Shown: positions 18,986 to 28,889, counted from the stretch's first letter. The stretch: DNA of 64,000 bases from HK1 sp965220535 (GCA_965220535.1 OZ244833.1:1488001-1552000), one strand, 5' to 3'. Numbers and translations: made by a program. The notes: generated by a model not told the origin, from the letters alone.

Positions 18986-21478
18986 TTGACCACCACCCTC
19001 TTCCGCCTTTACCGACGCCTCGTGCTGATGCACCCCGGCCGGACGCTGGCGCTGCTCTCGCTGGCGCTCGTTTTTTTCGCCTGGCAAGCGCGACATTTCA
19101 CCCTCGATGCCTCCGCCGACTCCCTGCTCCTCGAATCGGACCCCGACTACCGGACCTTTTCGGATATCCAAACGCGCTATGCCGGACAAAGCCCGCTGAT
19201 CGTCACCTTCACCCCGAAAAGCGGGGATGTTTTCGATGAATCCGCCCTCGCCGACTTGCGCTCCTTGCGCGAGCGGCTGCAGGGGATCCCGGGCGTCGCT
19301 TCGGTGTTCTGCCTGCTCGACGTGCCTTTGGTGGGGTCCGCGCAAGCCCTCCCCGGCCTTGCGGCTCTTGCGCTGCTCGCCGCCAAGGGTCCGCGCACCC
19401 TCGACGATCCCGAGCTCGACCGCGCCGATGCCCGCCAAGAAGTCCTCGAAAGCCCCTATTTCAGCGAGTACGTGGTCAGCCTCGATGCCCGTACCACCGC
19501 CATCAGCCTCGAAATGGAGCCGGATAGAGCCCACGACGATGCCATCAAAGAACGCGATCGATTGCGCCTTGCCGCCCGCGAAGGAGGTCTCTCGGAATTC
19601 GATCGCACCGCGCTTGCCCTCCTTGAAGACATCGTCGATCAAGGGAATCGCCGCCTGACGAAGGAGCGCCGAGTCCGCATCGCCGCCATTCGGGAAGCGC
19701 TTTCGGAATTCGAGAATGCCGGGGAGATCCACCTCGGCGGCGTGCCGATGATCGTCGACGACATGATCACCTTCATCCGCAAGGATCTCGTGGTCTTCGG
19801 GATCGGCGTTGCCCTGTTCATCGCCTCGATGCTCGGGCTGATCTTCCGCTCTTGGCGCTGGATCGTCCTCCCGCTCTCGGGTTGCATTCTCAGCGGACTC
19901 GTCATGATCGGAGCCTTGGGCTTCGCGGGCTTGAAGGTGACGGTGATCTCGTCGAACTTCCTCGCGCTGATGCTGATCATCGCCCTGTCGATGCATATCC
20001 ATCTCGCGGTTCGTTACCGCCAACTGCACCGCGACCGACCCGACGCCTCCCACCGGGATCTGGTCGAGGAAACCGTCCGACGCATGGCCCGGCCCTGCCT
20101 CTACGCCGCCTTGACCACTATCATCGGCTTCGCTTCGCTGGTATCGAGCGATATCAAACCGGTGATCGATTTCGGCTTGATGATGAGCGCCGGACTCTTG
20201 GTGAGTTTCGTCGTCGCCTTCACCGCCTTTCCCGCCCTCTTGCTGTGGATCGGCAAAAGCCCCCTTCCCTCCCCGGCGGCAACCGTCGGCTCTCGCTTCA
20301 CCCGCGGCCTCGCCTTGGGCGCGAAGAAATATCGAGGGACAACGATTCTGATCGCCGGCGGTTTGTTCGCCCTCGCGATCACGGGAGCCTCGAGGCTGGA
20401 TGTGGAAAACAGCTTCGTCGATTATTTCGGCAAGAACACCGATATCCACCGCGGACTTTCTCTGATCGATCGCGAACTCGGCGGAACCACTCCGCTGGAA
20501 ATCCTGCTCGATCTCGACGAGGGACGCATCTTCGACGACGAACCGACGCCCGAAGCGCAGACCGCCGAGGCCGTCGCCGAAAAAGCGACCTATTGGTTCA
20601 CCGGCTTCAAGGTCGAACGCATCAAAGAGGTGCACGACTGGCTGGCGCGACAAGAAGGGGTCGGCAAGGTGCATTCGCTGGCCTCGCTGATCCGGGTGCT
20701 GGAAAGGGTCAACGCCGGGCGTCCCTTCGGCGACTTCGAACTGGCGCTGATCTACAAGATGGCGCCGGAGGAGATCAAAGGATTGATCGACGACTACGTC
20801 GATATCGGAAAGGACGAGGCCCGAATCGTGCTGCGGATTCGCGACACCACGCCCGATCTGAGGCGGCGGGAGTTGGTGGAGCGGATCCGAAGCGGCCTCG
20901 CCTCGAAGTTCGAACTCGGCAGCGAGGATGTCACCGTCAGCGGACTGCTGGTGCTTTACAACAATATGCTGCAAAGCCTGCTCACCTCGCAGATCGCGAG
21001 TCTCGGGGCGGTTTTGCTCGGCGTCGGGCTGATGCTCCTTGCCCTCTTTCGCTCGCCGACGATCGCCCTGCTCGGGCTCCTGCCCAACTTGCTGGCCGCA
21101 AGCGCGGTACTCGGGGCGATGGGCTTTTTGTCGATCCCCTTGAATCTGATGACCATCACCGTGGCCGCCATCACCATCGGCATCGCCGTGGACAATGCCA
21201 TCCACTACCTCTATCGCTTCCGCGAGGAGTTCGCCCGCTGTGGCAACTACGCCGAGGCTTTGTCCATCTCCCACCAGAATATCGGGCGCGCGGTGTTCTA
21301 CAACTCCGCCGCCGTCGTCTTCGGTTTTTCGATCCTCGTCTTGTCGAATTTCCTGCCGACGATCCACTTCGGCTTGCTGACCGGCTTGGCGATGAGCATC
21401 GCTCTGATCGCGACATTGACCCTCTTGCCGGCGCTGCTCCTCCTTTTGCGACCCTTCGGGCCGGAAAAGGCGGGCTAA
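18986..21478 (+). CDS. RND superfamily exporter (MMPL-type)
   Basis: Inner-membrane proton-driven exporter of 830 residues with the duplicated plan of RND/MMPL proteins (COG1033 type). A first membrane helix near residues 20-35 is followed by a periplasmic domain, then a block of five helices (about 255-430). A second helix (GTTILIAGGLFALAITGA), a second periplasmic domain and a final block (about 670-820) containing GIAVDNAIHYLYRFREE, an RND motif, complete it. It lacks the large trimeric HAE1 docking regions, so it is more likely to move lipids or hydrophobic metabolites than drugs. The start is TTG 18986 with no clear SD; an ATG 14 codons later is an alternative. It stands alone. Confidence 0.88.
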   Translation: MTTTLFRLYRRLVLMHPGRTLALLSLALVFFAWQARHFTLDASADSLLLESDPDYRTFSDIQTRYAGQSPLIVTFTPKSGDVFDESALADLRSLRERLQGIPGVASVFCLLDVPLVGSAQALPGLAALALLAAKGPRTLDDPELDRADARQEVLESPYFSEYVVSLDARTTAISLEMEPDRAHDDAIKERDRLRLAAREGGLSEFDRTALALLEDIVDQGNRRLTKERRVRIAAIREALSEFENAGEIHLGGVPMIVDDMITFIRKDLVVFGIGVALFIASMLGLIFRSWRWIVLPLSGCILSGLVMIGALGFAGLKVTVISSNFLALMLIIALSMHIHLAVRYRQLHRDRPDASHRDLVEETVRRMARPCLYAALTTIIGFASLVSSDIKPVIDFGLMMSAGLLVSFVVAFTAFPALLLWIGKSPLPSPAATVGSRFTRGLALGAKKYRGTTILIAGGLFALAITGASRLDVENSFVDYFGKNTDIHRGLSLIDRELGGTTPLEILLDLDEGRIFDDEPTPEAQTAEAVAEKATYWFTGFKVERIKEVHDWLARQEGVGKVHSLASLIRVLERVNAGRPFGDFELALIYKMAPEEIKGLIDDYVDIGKDEARIVLRIRDTTPDLRRRELVERIRSGLASKFELGSEDVTVSGLLVLYNNMLQSLLTSQIASLGAVLLGVGLMLLALFRSPTIALLGLLPNLLAASAVLGAMGFLSIPLNLMTITVAAITIGIAVDNAIHYLYRFREEFARCGNYAEALSISHQNIGRAVFYNSAAVVFGFSILVLSNFLPTIHFGLLTGLAMSIALIATLTLLPALLLLLRPFGPEKAG

Positions 21479-21730
21479 GGATCCATCGAATCGCTTCGAA
21501 GCCTCAACGCCGGAGGTGAACGCCGGACGCTCCAAGGCCTTCGGCGCCGCGAATCCGGGGCTTCGATTCCGGGGCTTCGAGTCCGGTGCTTCGAGTCGAT
21601 CTCTCGCTCGTATCGAGGACGAGGATCGAGAGGATCTCCCCTTGCGGGCGCGACATCGATCTCCTGATACCTTCGCCCTCGCCTGCGCCTTCGCCTGCGC
21701 CTTCCGGCGACCGGCGAGCAACCCGAATCC

Positions 21731-22603
21731 TCAGCCCCGTTCCCCGGCGAGCAGCCGCGGATGATCGCTCAAAAGCCTCGCCCGAAGCCCGGCGACCGCC
21801 GCATCCCCGGCGTCCCGGGGGCGCGGCAAATCCACCGCCTGCTCGTGGACGATCCTCCCCGGGCGCGGGGCGAGAAAGAAAACCCGATCCGCAAGCGAAA
21901 GCGCTTCCGTCAGATCGTGGGTCACGAAAAGGACGGTCGTTCGGTATCGCTGCCACAGATCGTGCAGACATCGACGCAAGCGCCAAGCGAGGGGCTCGTC
22001 GAGCGAGGCGAAGGGCTCGTCCATCAACAGCAGGGTCGGGCGGGCATGGAAAGCGCGGGCGATGGCCACCCGGCGTTGCATCCCCCCCGAGAGTTTGGCG
22101 GGCAAAGCATCCTCGAAACCGGCAAGCCCCACTTCCTCGAGCAAAGCCAAAGCGCCGGCGCGATCGGCTTCGCCCCGCCCACGCACCAGCTGCACGTTAT
22201 CGAGGGCATCGAGCCAGGGCATCAGCCGCGGGCTTTGGAAAACATAGCCGATCCGCTCTTGCCCTTTCGAGTCCTCGAGGGGCTGCCCCCTCGATGCGAG
22301 CCCCGAATCGAGACGACCTGCGAAATCCCGATCCAGCCCTCCCAAAATATTCAGCAACGTGGTCTTGCCGGCGCCGGAGGGACCGACGATGGCCACGAAC
22401 TCCCCGGCATCGACGGCGAACTCGACCCCCTCGAGGGCGAGGACCGGCGGATTGCGAAAACGCTTGCGCTCGACGACCAACCGGATGGCGCTCCCGGCGG
22501 CCGGTTCGAGGGCGGCCCGGTGCCCGGGACGCTTCGGATCGGGCTCTTGCGAAGGCTCTTGCGAAGGCGAGGGAGCAAAAGCGTCGGCGCTCATCGTCGC
22601 CAC
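21731..22603 (-). CDS. ABC transporter ATP-binding protein (NitT/TauT type)
   Basis: ATPase subunit of 290 residues. Walker A is GPSGAGKT, the Q-loop is in YVFQSPRLMPWLDALDNVQL, the signature is LSGGMQRRVAIARAF, Walker B is LLLMDEPFASLD and the H-loop is VTHDLTEAL. The MPW after the Q-loop is typical of nitrate/taurine/sulfonate-type importers. The first 50 residues are low-complexity Pro/Ser/Glu-rich and the true start could be internal. Its start overlaps the permease end by 13 bp, so the two are translationally linked. Gene order is binding protein, permease, ATPase. Confidence 0.92.
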   Translation of the reverse strand: MATMSADAFAPSPSQEPSQEPDPKRPGHRAALEPAAGSAIRLVVERKRFRNPPVLALEGVEFAVDAGEFVAIVGPSGAGKTTLLNILGGLDRDFAGRLDSGLASRGQPLEDSKGQERIGYVFQSPRLMPWLDALDNVQLVRGRGEADRAGALALLEEVGLAGFEDALPAKLSGGMQRRVAIARAFHARPTLLLMDEPFASLDEPLAWRLRRCLHDLWQRYRTTVLFVTHDLTEALSLADRVFFLAPRPGRIVHEQAVDLPRPRDAGDAAVAGLRARLLSDHPRLLAGERG

Positions 22604-23331
22604 CCGCCGAAGCGTCGATCGAGCGGCCGCATCACCAAGGATTCAAGAAGCAGGATCAGGGCCGCGAAGGCGATGGTATAGGCGAGGATGCCCTCGATAT
22701 CGAAGAACTGGAAGAACGTGCCGAATTGAAAGCCGACCCCGTCGCTGCGACCCAAGAGTTCGACCACCAACACGATCTTCCAGATCAGCGCCAACCCCGA
22801 TCTCGCCGCCGCCATCATATAAGGTGCCAGCTGCGGCAAATAAACCCTCGAAAAGGTCCGCCAAGGACCGATCCGATAAACCTGCGCCACCTCCATCAAC
22901 CCCCGGTCCACCGCCTTGGCCCCCTCGCGCACGGTGACCACCACCGTCGGGATCTTGTTGAGAGCCACGGCCATCACCGCCGCCACCTCGTTGAGCCCGA
23001 ACCAGACGTAGCACAAGATGATGGTGACCAAGGCGGGGATGTTGAGGCCCAAGATCAGCAGGCTGTCGAGGGCCCGGTCGATACGCAAGGAATTTCCCAT
23101 GACCATGCCGATGGCGGTCCCCACCGCCATCGCGATAGCGAAACTCGCCGCGACCCTGCCTAGGGTGATCGAGAGATGGTGAGCGAGTTCGCCGCTCGCG
23201 CCGTGTTCCCACAAACGCCGAGCCACCGCGCCCGGCGGGGGCAGCAGATCGTCGGCCAACAGCCAAGCGATGAACTGCCACCCCGCAACGAGAACGAGGA
23301 GGGATAGCGCGCGCAACCACGGAAATGCCAC
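22591..23331 (-). CDS. ABC transporter permease (NitT/TauT type)
   Basis: Integral membrane permease of 246 residues with about six helices. The EAA-type cytoplasmic loop is VTVREGAKAVDRGLMEVAQVYRIGPWRTFSRVYLPQLAPYMMAA, matching the SsuC/TauC/NrtB family that partners the ATPase downstream. The substrate is not readable. The 26-bp gap to the binding-protein gene and the overlap with the ATPase gene make a three-gene operon. Confidence 0.92.
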   Translation of the reverse strand: MAFPWLRALSLLVLVAGWQFIAWLLADDLLPPPGAVARRLWEHGASGELAHHLSITLGRVAASFAIAMAVGTAIGMVMGNSLRIDRALDSLLILGLNIPALVTIILCYVWFGLNEVAAVMAVALNKIPTVVVTVREGAKAVDRGLMEVAQVYRIGPWRTFSRVYLPQLAPYMMAAARSGLALIWKIVLVVELLGRSDGVGFQFGTFFQFFDIEGILAYTIAFAALILLLESLVMRPLDRRFGGWRR

Positions 23332-23357
23332 GACGGGAGCGGTCAGAGCCGGGGATT

Positions 23358-24392
23358 TCAGTTCACCCGGCGCGGCAGTTCGAAGCCCTCCCAGAACGTG
23401 CCGGGGCTCAAAGCGTTATCGGCTCCGACCAGTTTTTCGCCCCCCTCGCGCGCGAGCACCTCGAAGGTGCGGGCGGCGGCCTTTTTATCCTGCGCGTCGA
23501 AGCTGTGCGGCACCCCGGCACGCCAGGCATCGCGTAGCGTGCGGGCGGTGGCGGCATCCGGAGCCTTCATCTTGGGGGCGAGGCGCTCCCATTCGGCATC
23601 GGATTCGAGCATCAATCGCTTGGCAGCGTAGGAAGCGCGCAAAAACGCGGTCAGGGAATCGGTGTGCTCCTCGGCGAAGCGGCGGGAGAAAACCCAGCCC
23701 AGCAAGGGAACCGGGCGATCGATACCCAGCGCCGGCAGGATTTCGCCGACCGAGACCAGTTCCTCGAAACCCTTGGCGCGCAACCTGGCGTTGTAGTGCC
23801 AAAAATTGAGCACCGCCGGGAGATCGCCTTTGCTCGCCAGTTTGTTGAGCAGGGGCGGAGCGCCGAAGGTCGGTTCGACGGCGGCGGCGAGATCGAGCCC
23901 CCGGGTTTTCGCCAAGGCCTGGACCAAAAGCCAGCTCTTGTCGACCGGGCCGCCCGCGACCCCGACTTTCTTGCCCGCCAAGTCGGCAAGGTCGCCGATC
24001 CCGGCCTCGGGGTTGACCATCAATCCGCCGACGGCGAGCGAATAGGGCACGAAGGCATAATCCCTGCCCTCGGCCCGCTGACGCGAAACCCAGATCCAAT
24101 CGGTGACGATCACGTCGGTGCCGTCGCCTTGGAGGGCCACCGAGGTCGCCTGCTTCGAGCCGAGTTCCACCACCTCGAGATCGACGCCCTCTTTGCGGTC
24201 GAGTCCGTGGGTTTCGATGACATCGAGTTCCCACATCACGGTGCCGAATTTGAGCACCCCCACTCGGATCTGCGGATCGTCGGCGTGCGCGAAAGACGCG
24301 CCGATAGCCGACAGCGCCAAACAAAAAGCGGCGGCCGCGACCATCGCGAAGCGAGGCGAGGAAAGGGAAAAGCGAGCGAGTCTTAGCACCAT
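23358..24392 (-). CDS. ABC transporter substrate-binding protein (NMT1/SsuA type)
   Basis: Periplasmic binding protein of 344 residues. It has a signal peptide (MVAAAAFCLALSAIGASFAHA) and an NMT1/SsuA-like fold with IRVGVLKFGTVMWELDVIETHGLDRKEGVDLEVVEL, then GDLADLAGKKVGVAGGP. Such proteins bind sulfonates, nitrate, pyrimidine precursors or other small compounds. AGGAGG 8 nt before ATG 24392 sets the start, although the frame is open to 24647. It is first gene of the importer operon. The TauD-like dioxygenase and the quinoprotein genes nearby leave several possible substrates open. Confidence 0.88.
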   Translation of the reverse strand: MVLRLARFSLSSPRFAMVAAAAFCLALSAIGASFAHADDPQIRVGVLKFGTVMWELDVIETHGLDRKEGVDLEVVELGSKQATSVALQGDGTDVIVTDWIWVSRQRAEGRDYAFVPYSLAVGGLMVNPEAGIGDLADLAGKKVGVAGGPVDKSWLLVQALAKTRGLDLAAAVEPTFGAPPLLNKLASKGDLPAVLNFWHYNARLRAKGFEELVSVGEILPALGIDRPVPLLGWVFSRRFAEEHTDSLTAFLRASYAAKRLMLESDAEWERLAPKMKAPDAATARTLRDAWRAGVPHSFDAQDKKAAARTFEVLAREGGEKLVGADNALSPGTFWEGFELPRRVN

Positions 24393-25077
24393 GGGAAAAT
24401 CCTCCTGATCTTGGTTCGAAGGATCGAATATTCGATGGAATACCCGATCAAGTATCCGATCCGATATCGCATATCGCGTTCGGCGACGAACGAAAGCGCC
24501 TCGAAAAAATCCGACGCTCGATATCCGCAGCCTTAAAATGCATATCGCGGACGATGCGGGGCGCCGACGATCGCGGTTATCGTCTCGTATCGCCTTTGTG
24601 GCTCTCGCCGATGACCTTGGGCGATGACCTTGGGCGATGCGTATCACGGGCTCTTATCATACAAGGCTTGCCGACTCGCAAAGTCGAGATTTCCGTAAAA
24701 GCCGGCTTCGTAACAAGCCGGATCGGCAAGAACGAGTGTGCAAAAACAAGTGTGGTAGTGTCATGAACCGCGAAAAGGCCCGCAACCACGGGTTTTGGGG
24801 GTGCTTGGCCTAGGCCCTTCTTTCGCATCGGGTCTTGTCGCACCAGTCTTTTCGCACCAAGTCTTGTCGCATCAAAATCAGGCGAAGACTCCCTTCGTCA
24901 TCGTTATCGCCCGCGAATTCACCGACGAAATTCGTCGCAAAGCAGCGCCGGACGTTGCAAAATCCCTATCGTCAACGCCGGTGATGCCGCTTCCGGCGGG
25001 CGAATACTCGTTTTCTCGCGCGGCGCTTCGAAAAAGCGCTTCGTTCCAGCGCATTATTTGCAAGAGGTCTTACGATC
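24393..25077. other. Divergent intergenic region, ABC operon/PQQ dehydrogenase
   Basis: 685 bp with no recognised gene. Short repeats occur near the binding-protein start (cgaatattcgatgg and gatcaagtatccgatcc at 24424-24470) and gatgaccttgggc occurs twice at 24609-24640. Both flanking operons must be controlled from here, but I cannot place boxes with confidence. Confidence 0.5.
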
Positions 25078-26349
25078 ATGAACATGAAAATTCTCGGCTT
25101 CGCTCCTCGATCGGGATGGCTTTCCTTCGCCCTCTTAGCCGCCTTGGGCGCAGGCGGCGCCCAAGCCCAATCCAATCTCGACAAACTCAGTCAGTTCAAA
25201 ACCACCGGCGTCATGGATTTCGAAACGGTCGAGCAAGACACCGAATTCGCCGAAGCCATCCGCGAAACCTTGAAGCGCATCCGCTTGCCCGAGGGTTTCG
25301 AAATCGATCTCTACGCCATCGTCCCCGATGCCCGTCATATCGCCGTCGGCCCCCAAGGGGTGGTCACTTTCGTCGGCACTCGCAAGACCGATGTTTGGGC
25401 GGTGACCGATCGCGACAAAGACCGAGTCGCGGACGAGGTCAAACGCTTCGCCCCCTCGATCGATTTCACCATCCCCAACGGCCCTTGCTTTTCGAAAGAC
25501 GGTTTTCTCTATATCGCCGAGCGAAATCGCGTTCTCGTCTATCCGGCGGCCGAGTTCTTTTATGAAAGCCCCGATGTCGCGGCCTTCAATGTCGTGCCCC
25601 AAGGAGAGCTGATCCCGGTCGACGAGGAAAGCTACAACCACAGCGCTCGCGTGTGTCGAGTCGGCCCCGACAACAAACTCTATATTTCACTGGGGCAACC
25701 CTATAACGTCCCTCCGCCTGAGAAACTCGCCCTTTACGACGAACTCGGCATCGGCGGCATGATTCGCATGAACCGCGACGGCACCGAGCGCGAGGTCTAT
25801 ACCTACGGCATCCGCAACTCGGTGGGGCACGATTTCAACCCCGCGAACGGAGAACTGTGGTTCACCGACAACCAAGTGGACGGAATGGGCGACGATACCC
25901 CCCCCGGAGAGCTCAATCGACAAACCGAAATGGGGCAGCACTTCGGCTTCCCTTGGTACGGGGGCGGCGCGGTGCGTACCAACGAGTATATGGACGATAC
26001 CCCGCCGGAAGGGGCCGTCATGCCGGTGGCGGAATTGGATGCCCACGCCGCCGACCTCGGCATGCGCTTCTATACCGGCAAGATGTTTCCCGCGAAATAT
26101 CGCGGCGGGATCTTCTCGGCGCAGCACGGCTCTTGGAACCGCACCACCCCGATCGGGGCTCGCGTCATGTTCACCCCCGTCAACGCCGACGGTTCGGCGG
26201 GCGAGACGATCGTCTTCGCCGACGGCTGGATCGGCGACAACGGCGAATACCTCGGACGGCCGGTGGATGTCGACCAACTCCTCGACGGCTCCATCTTGGT
26301 CTCCGACGATTTCACCGGCGCTCTCTATCGGATCGCCTACCGGGGATGA
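25078..26349 (+). CDS. PQQ-dependent sugar dehydrogenase
   Basis: Soluble glucose/sorbosone dehydrogenase-type beta-propeller of 423 residues with a signal peptide ending near AQA-QSN, so periplasmic. Features are LPEGFEIDLYAIVPDARHIAVGPQGVVTFVG, YNHSARVCRVGPDNKLYISLGQPYNV, the GIRNSVGHDFNPANGELWFTDNQVDGMGDD segment (His and Arg near PQQ) and FSAQHGSWNR near the end. Its stop overlaps the start of a cytochrome c gene (ATGA), a common arrangement in which the cytochrome accepts the electrons. The sugar or alcohol substrate is not defined; family members are often misnamed after glucose. Confidence 0.9.
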   Translation: MNMKILGFAPRSGWLSFALLAALGAGGAQAQSNLDKLSQFKTTGVMDFETVEQDTEFAEAIRETLKRIRLPEGFEIDLYAIVPDARHIAVGPQGVVTFVGTRKTDVWAVTDRDKDRVADEVKRFAPSIDFTIPNGPCFSKDGFLYIAERNRVLVYPAAEFFYESPDVAAFNVVPQGELIPVDEESYNHSARVCRVGPDNKLYISLGQPYNVPPPEKLALYDELGIGGMIRMNRDGTEREVYTYGIRNSVGHDFNPANGELWFTDNQVDGMGDDTPPGELNRQTEMGQHFGFPWYGGGAVRTNEYMDDTPPEGAVMPVAELDAHAADLGMRFYTGKMFPAKYRGGIFSAQHGSWNRTTPIGARVMFTPVNADGSAGETIVFADGWIGDNGEYLGRPVDVDQLLDGSILVSDDFTGALYRIAYRG

Positions 26350-26756
26350 CATCCTTGTTCGCCGACTTGTTCGCCGATCCGAAACGAGCGGGCTTCGAAG
26401 CCCGAGCCCGGCAAGTCGCTTCGGCCTCGCCCCTTGCCGCCGCGCTCGTCGCGGCGGCGGTCTGGGGCGCCGCCGGGGTCGAGGTCGCCTATGCCGGCGA
26501 CGCCGATGCCGGTCGCGCCAAAGCCGGTCAGTGCCGAACCTGTCATGGCTTGGACGGCATCGCCAAGATCCCGCTGGCCCCGCATATCGCCGGGGAGAGC
26601 GAGATCTACCTGCGATCCAAACTCCAAGCCTATCGATCCGGCACTCTTGAACACGAGATGATGTCGTTGGTCGCCAAGAGCCTTTCCGACGAGGATATCG
26701 CCGACCTCGCGGCTTGGTATGCCTCGATCTCCGTCAGCGCGCAATTGCCCGAATGA
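26346..26756 (+). CDS. Periplasmic c-type cytochrome
   Basis: Small class I cytochrome c of 136 residues. A long N-terminal region includes a hydrophobic export segment (ASPLAAALVAAAVWGAAGVEVAYA), then DADAGRAKAGQCRTCHGLDG with a single CxxCH haem site, and a distal Met in EHEMMSLVAKSLSDEDIADLAAWYASI. It starts inside the stop of the PQQ dehydrogenase gene, so the two are translationally coupled and it is probably that enzyme's electron acceptor. Confidence 0.9.
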   Translation: MTSLFADLFADPKRAGFEARARQVASASPLAAALVAAAVWGAAGVEVAYAGDADAGRAKAGQCRTCHGLDGIAKIPLAPHIAGESEIYLRSKLQAYRSGTLEHEMMSLVAKSLSDEDIADLAAWYASISVSAQLPE

Positions 26757-26850
26757 GGATCGAAGATCGCCCTTGGCGTTTCGACTGCCGACTCCGACGT
26801 ACCATTTGAGTACCCCTTGAGCACCCTTTGACGCAAGGAGGAATCGAAGC

Positions 26851-27960
26851 ATGCAAACCAGAGCCGCCATCGCCTTGGAAGCGGGCAAACCGCTTTCGAT
26901 CGAAACCGTCGAACTCGAAGGCCCCAAAGCCGGCGAGGTCGTCGTGGAAATCAAAGCCACCGGGATCTGTCACACCGACGAATTCACGCGCTCCGGAGCG
27001 GATCCGGAAGGCGTCTTCCCCGCCATCTTGGGGCACGAGGGCGCAGGCGTGGTCGTCGATATCGGCAAGGGGGTGAGCAGCCTCGAAGTCGGGGATCATG
27101 TCATCCCCCTCTACACCCCCGAATGCCGTCAATGCGAATACTGCGTCAGCGGCAAGACCAATCTTTGCCAAGCGATTCGGATCACCCAAGGACAGGGCCT
27201 GATGCCCGACGGCAGCAGCCGCTTCCGCATCGGAGGCGATCCGATCTATCACTATATGGGAACATCCACCTTCTCCAACTACACCGTGGTGCCGGAAATC
27301 GCGCTGGCAAAGGTGCGCAAGGACGCCCCCTTCGACAAAATCTGCTATATCGGATGCGGGGTCACGACCGGCATCGGAGCGGTGATCAATACCGCCAAGG
27401 TCGAACCGGGAGCGAATTGCGTGGTCTTCGGGCTCGGGGGGATCGGCCTCAACGTCGTCCAAGGGCTGCGGCTGGCAGGGGCGGATATCATCGTCGGGGT
27501 CGATACCAATCCCGCCAAGCGTCCCCTCGCCGAGAAATTCGGGATGACCCATTTCGTCAATCCGAAGGAAGTGGAGGGCGATCTGGTGCCCTTTCTCGTC
27601 GATATCACCAAAGGCGGAGCGGACTATTCCTTCGAATGCATCGGCAACGTCGACATCATGCGCCAAGCCCTCGAATGCTGCCATAAGGGTTGGGGGGAGA
27701 GCATCATCATCGGCGTGGCCGGGGCGGGACAGGAGATATCGACCCGTCCTTTCCAGCTGGTCACCGGGCGCGTCTGGCGCGGCACCGCTTTCGGCGGCGC
27801 GAAGGGGCGCACCGATGTCCCGAAGTTCGTGGACTGGTATATGGAGGGAAAGATCAATATCGACGATCTGATCACCCATACCATGCCGCTCGACGATATC
27901 AATCGGGCTTTCGACCTGATGCATTCGGGCGAATCGATCCGCAGCGTCGTCGTCTACTAA
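26851..27960 (+). CDS. frmA: S-(hydroxymethyl)glutathione dehydrogenase (class III ADH)
   Basis: Zinc-dependent class III alcohol dehydrogenase, 369 residues, which oxidises S-hydroxymethylglutathione to S-formylglutathione, the glutathione route of formaldehyde removal. Catalytic zinc ligands are in KATGICHTDEF (Cys40) and GHEGAG (His62). The structural zinc has PECRQCEYCVSGKTNLC (Cys 92, 95, 98, 106). The NAD site is GLGGIGLNVVQG. AAGGAGG precedes the ATG. It is followed 15 bp later by fghA, the next enzyme, so this is a formaldehyde detoxification operon that can serve methanol oxidation by XoxF. Confidence 0.96.
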   Translation: MQTRAAIALEAGKPLSIETVELEGPKAGEVVVEIKATGICHTDEFTRSGADPEGVFPAILGHEGAGVVVDIGKGVSSLEVGDHVIPLYTPECRQCEYCVSGKTNLCQAIRITQGQGLMPDGSSRFRIGGDPIYHYMGTSTFSNYTVVPEIALAKVRKDAPFDKICYIGCGVTTGIGAVINTAKVEPGANCVVFGLGGIGLNVVQGLRLAGADIIVGVDTNPAKRPLAEKFGMTHFVNPKEVEGDLVPFLVDITKGGADYSFECIGNVDIMRQALECCHKGWGESIIIGVAGAGQEISTRPFQLVTGRVWRGTAFGGAKGRTDVPKFVDWYMEGKINIDDLITHTMPLDDINRAFDLMHSGESIRSVVVY

Positions 27961-27975
27961 GAAGGGGTGCGGATC

Positions 27976-28815
27976 ATGGAAACCCTCGCCGAACACCGCT
28001 GCCATGACGGCGTGCAGGGCTTTTATCGGCACGACGCTTCGAGCACCGCGACCCCGATGCGCTTCGCCGTCTACCTTCCGCCGGCGGCGAGGGATCGACC
28101 GGTACCGGTGGTCTACTACTTGGCGGGGCTGACCTGCACCGAGGAAACCGCCACCATCAAGGCCGGGGCGCAAGCGCATGCCGCCCGCCTCGGCTTGGCT
28201 CTGGTGATGCCCGATACCAGCCCGCGGGGCGCAGGTCTTGCGGGGGAGGACGAGGATTGGGATTTCGGCACCGGCGCCGGCTTCTATCTCGATGCGCTAT
28301 CGCAGCCGTGGGCAAAGAACTACCGGATGTACTCCTATATCACCGATGAACTGCGCTCCTTGGTGGCATCGCGCTTTCCCGTGCTCGACGATGCCACCGG
28401 GATCTGCGGGCATTCGATGGGGGGGCACGGGGCGTTGATCATCGCCCTTCGCAATCCCGACGCCTACCGCACGCTCTCGGCTTTCGCCCCGATTTGCGCT
28501 CCGATGCAATGCCCTTGGGGGGAGAAAGCTTTCGCATCCTATCTCGGGGACGAGCTATCGGCCCGAGAGGAATACGACGCCGTTTCCCTGATATCCAAAG
28601 GGGCGCGCTTCGAAGGAAAGATCCTCGTCGATCAAGGCGAGGACGACCCCTTCTTGGCATCCCAGCTGCACCCGCATCTGCTGCAAGAGGCCTGCGACAA
28701 GGCCGGGCTCGATCTGCAACTGCGCCGTCATCCGGGATACGACCACGGCTACTATTTCATCCAAAGCCTTATCGGCGACCATCTCGAGCACCACGCTCGG
28801 GGGCTCGGGGCTTAG
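27976..28815 (+). CDS. fghA: S-formylglutathione hydrolase
   Basis: Esterase D/FrmB family serine hydrolase, 279 residues, converting S-formylglutathione to formate and glutathione. The nucleophile is GHSMGGHGAL (Ser about 147). Also typical are VVYYLAGLTCTEETATIKAGAQ, MPDTSPRG and the His in HPGYDHGYYFI near the C-terminus. ATG 27976 has GGGG 8 nt upstream and is preferred to the in-frame GTG 27967. It lies 15 bp after frmA. Confidence 0.96.
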   Translation: METLAEHRCHDGVQGFYRHDASSTATPMRFAVYLPPAARDRPVPVVYYLAGLTCTEETATIKAGAQAHAARLGLALVMPDTSPRGAGLAGEDEDWDFGTGAGFYLDALSQPWAKNYRMYSYITDELRSLVASRFPVLDDATGICGHSMGGHGALIIALRNPDAYRTLSAFAPICAPMQCPWGEKAFASYLGDELSAREEYDAVSLISKGARFEGKILVDQGEDDPFLASQLHPHLLQEACDKAGLDLQLRRHPGYDHGYYFIQSLIGDHLEHHARGLGA

Positions 28816-28840
28816 AAGTCCGAGCCGGCGTCGACCGCCT

Positions 28841-28889
28841 CTTCCACTCTTTCTTTTTCTCTTTCTTTTTCTCTTTCTCTTTCATTCCT
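28841..28889. repeat. CT-rich microsatellite
   Basis: Irregular run of ctttcttttt/ctctttct units about 45 bp long, ending 20 bp before the next ATG. It is pyrimidine-only on the plus strand, so the mRNA leader of the following gene lacks purines except at the very end. Confidence 0.85.

Noticed and set aside
18971..21721. 916-codon antisense open frame over the RND exporter gene
   Set aside because: The plus frame has membrane helices and RND motifs; the antisense product is a low-complexity Gly/Asp/Glu/Arg-rich shadow caused by base composition.
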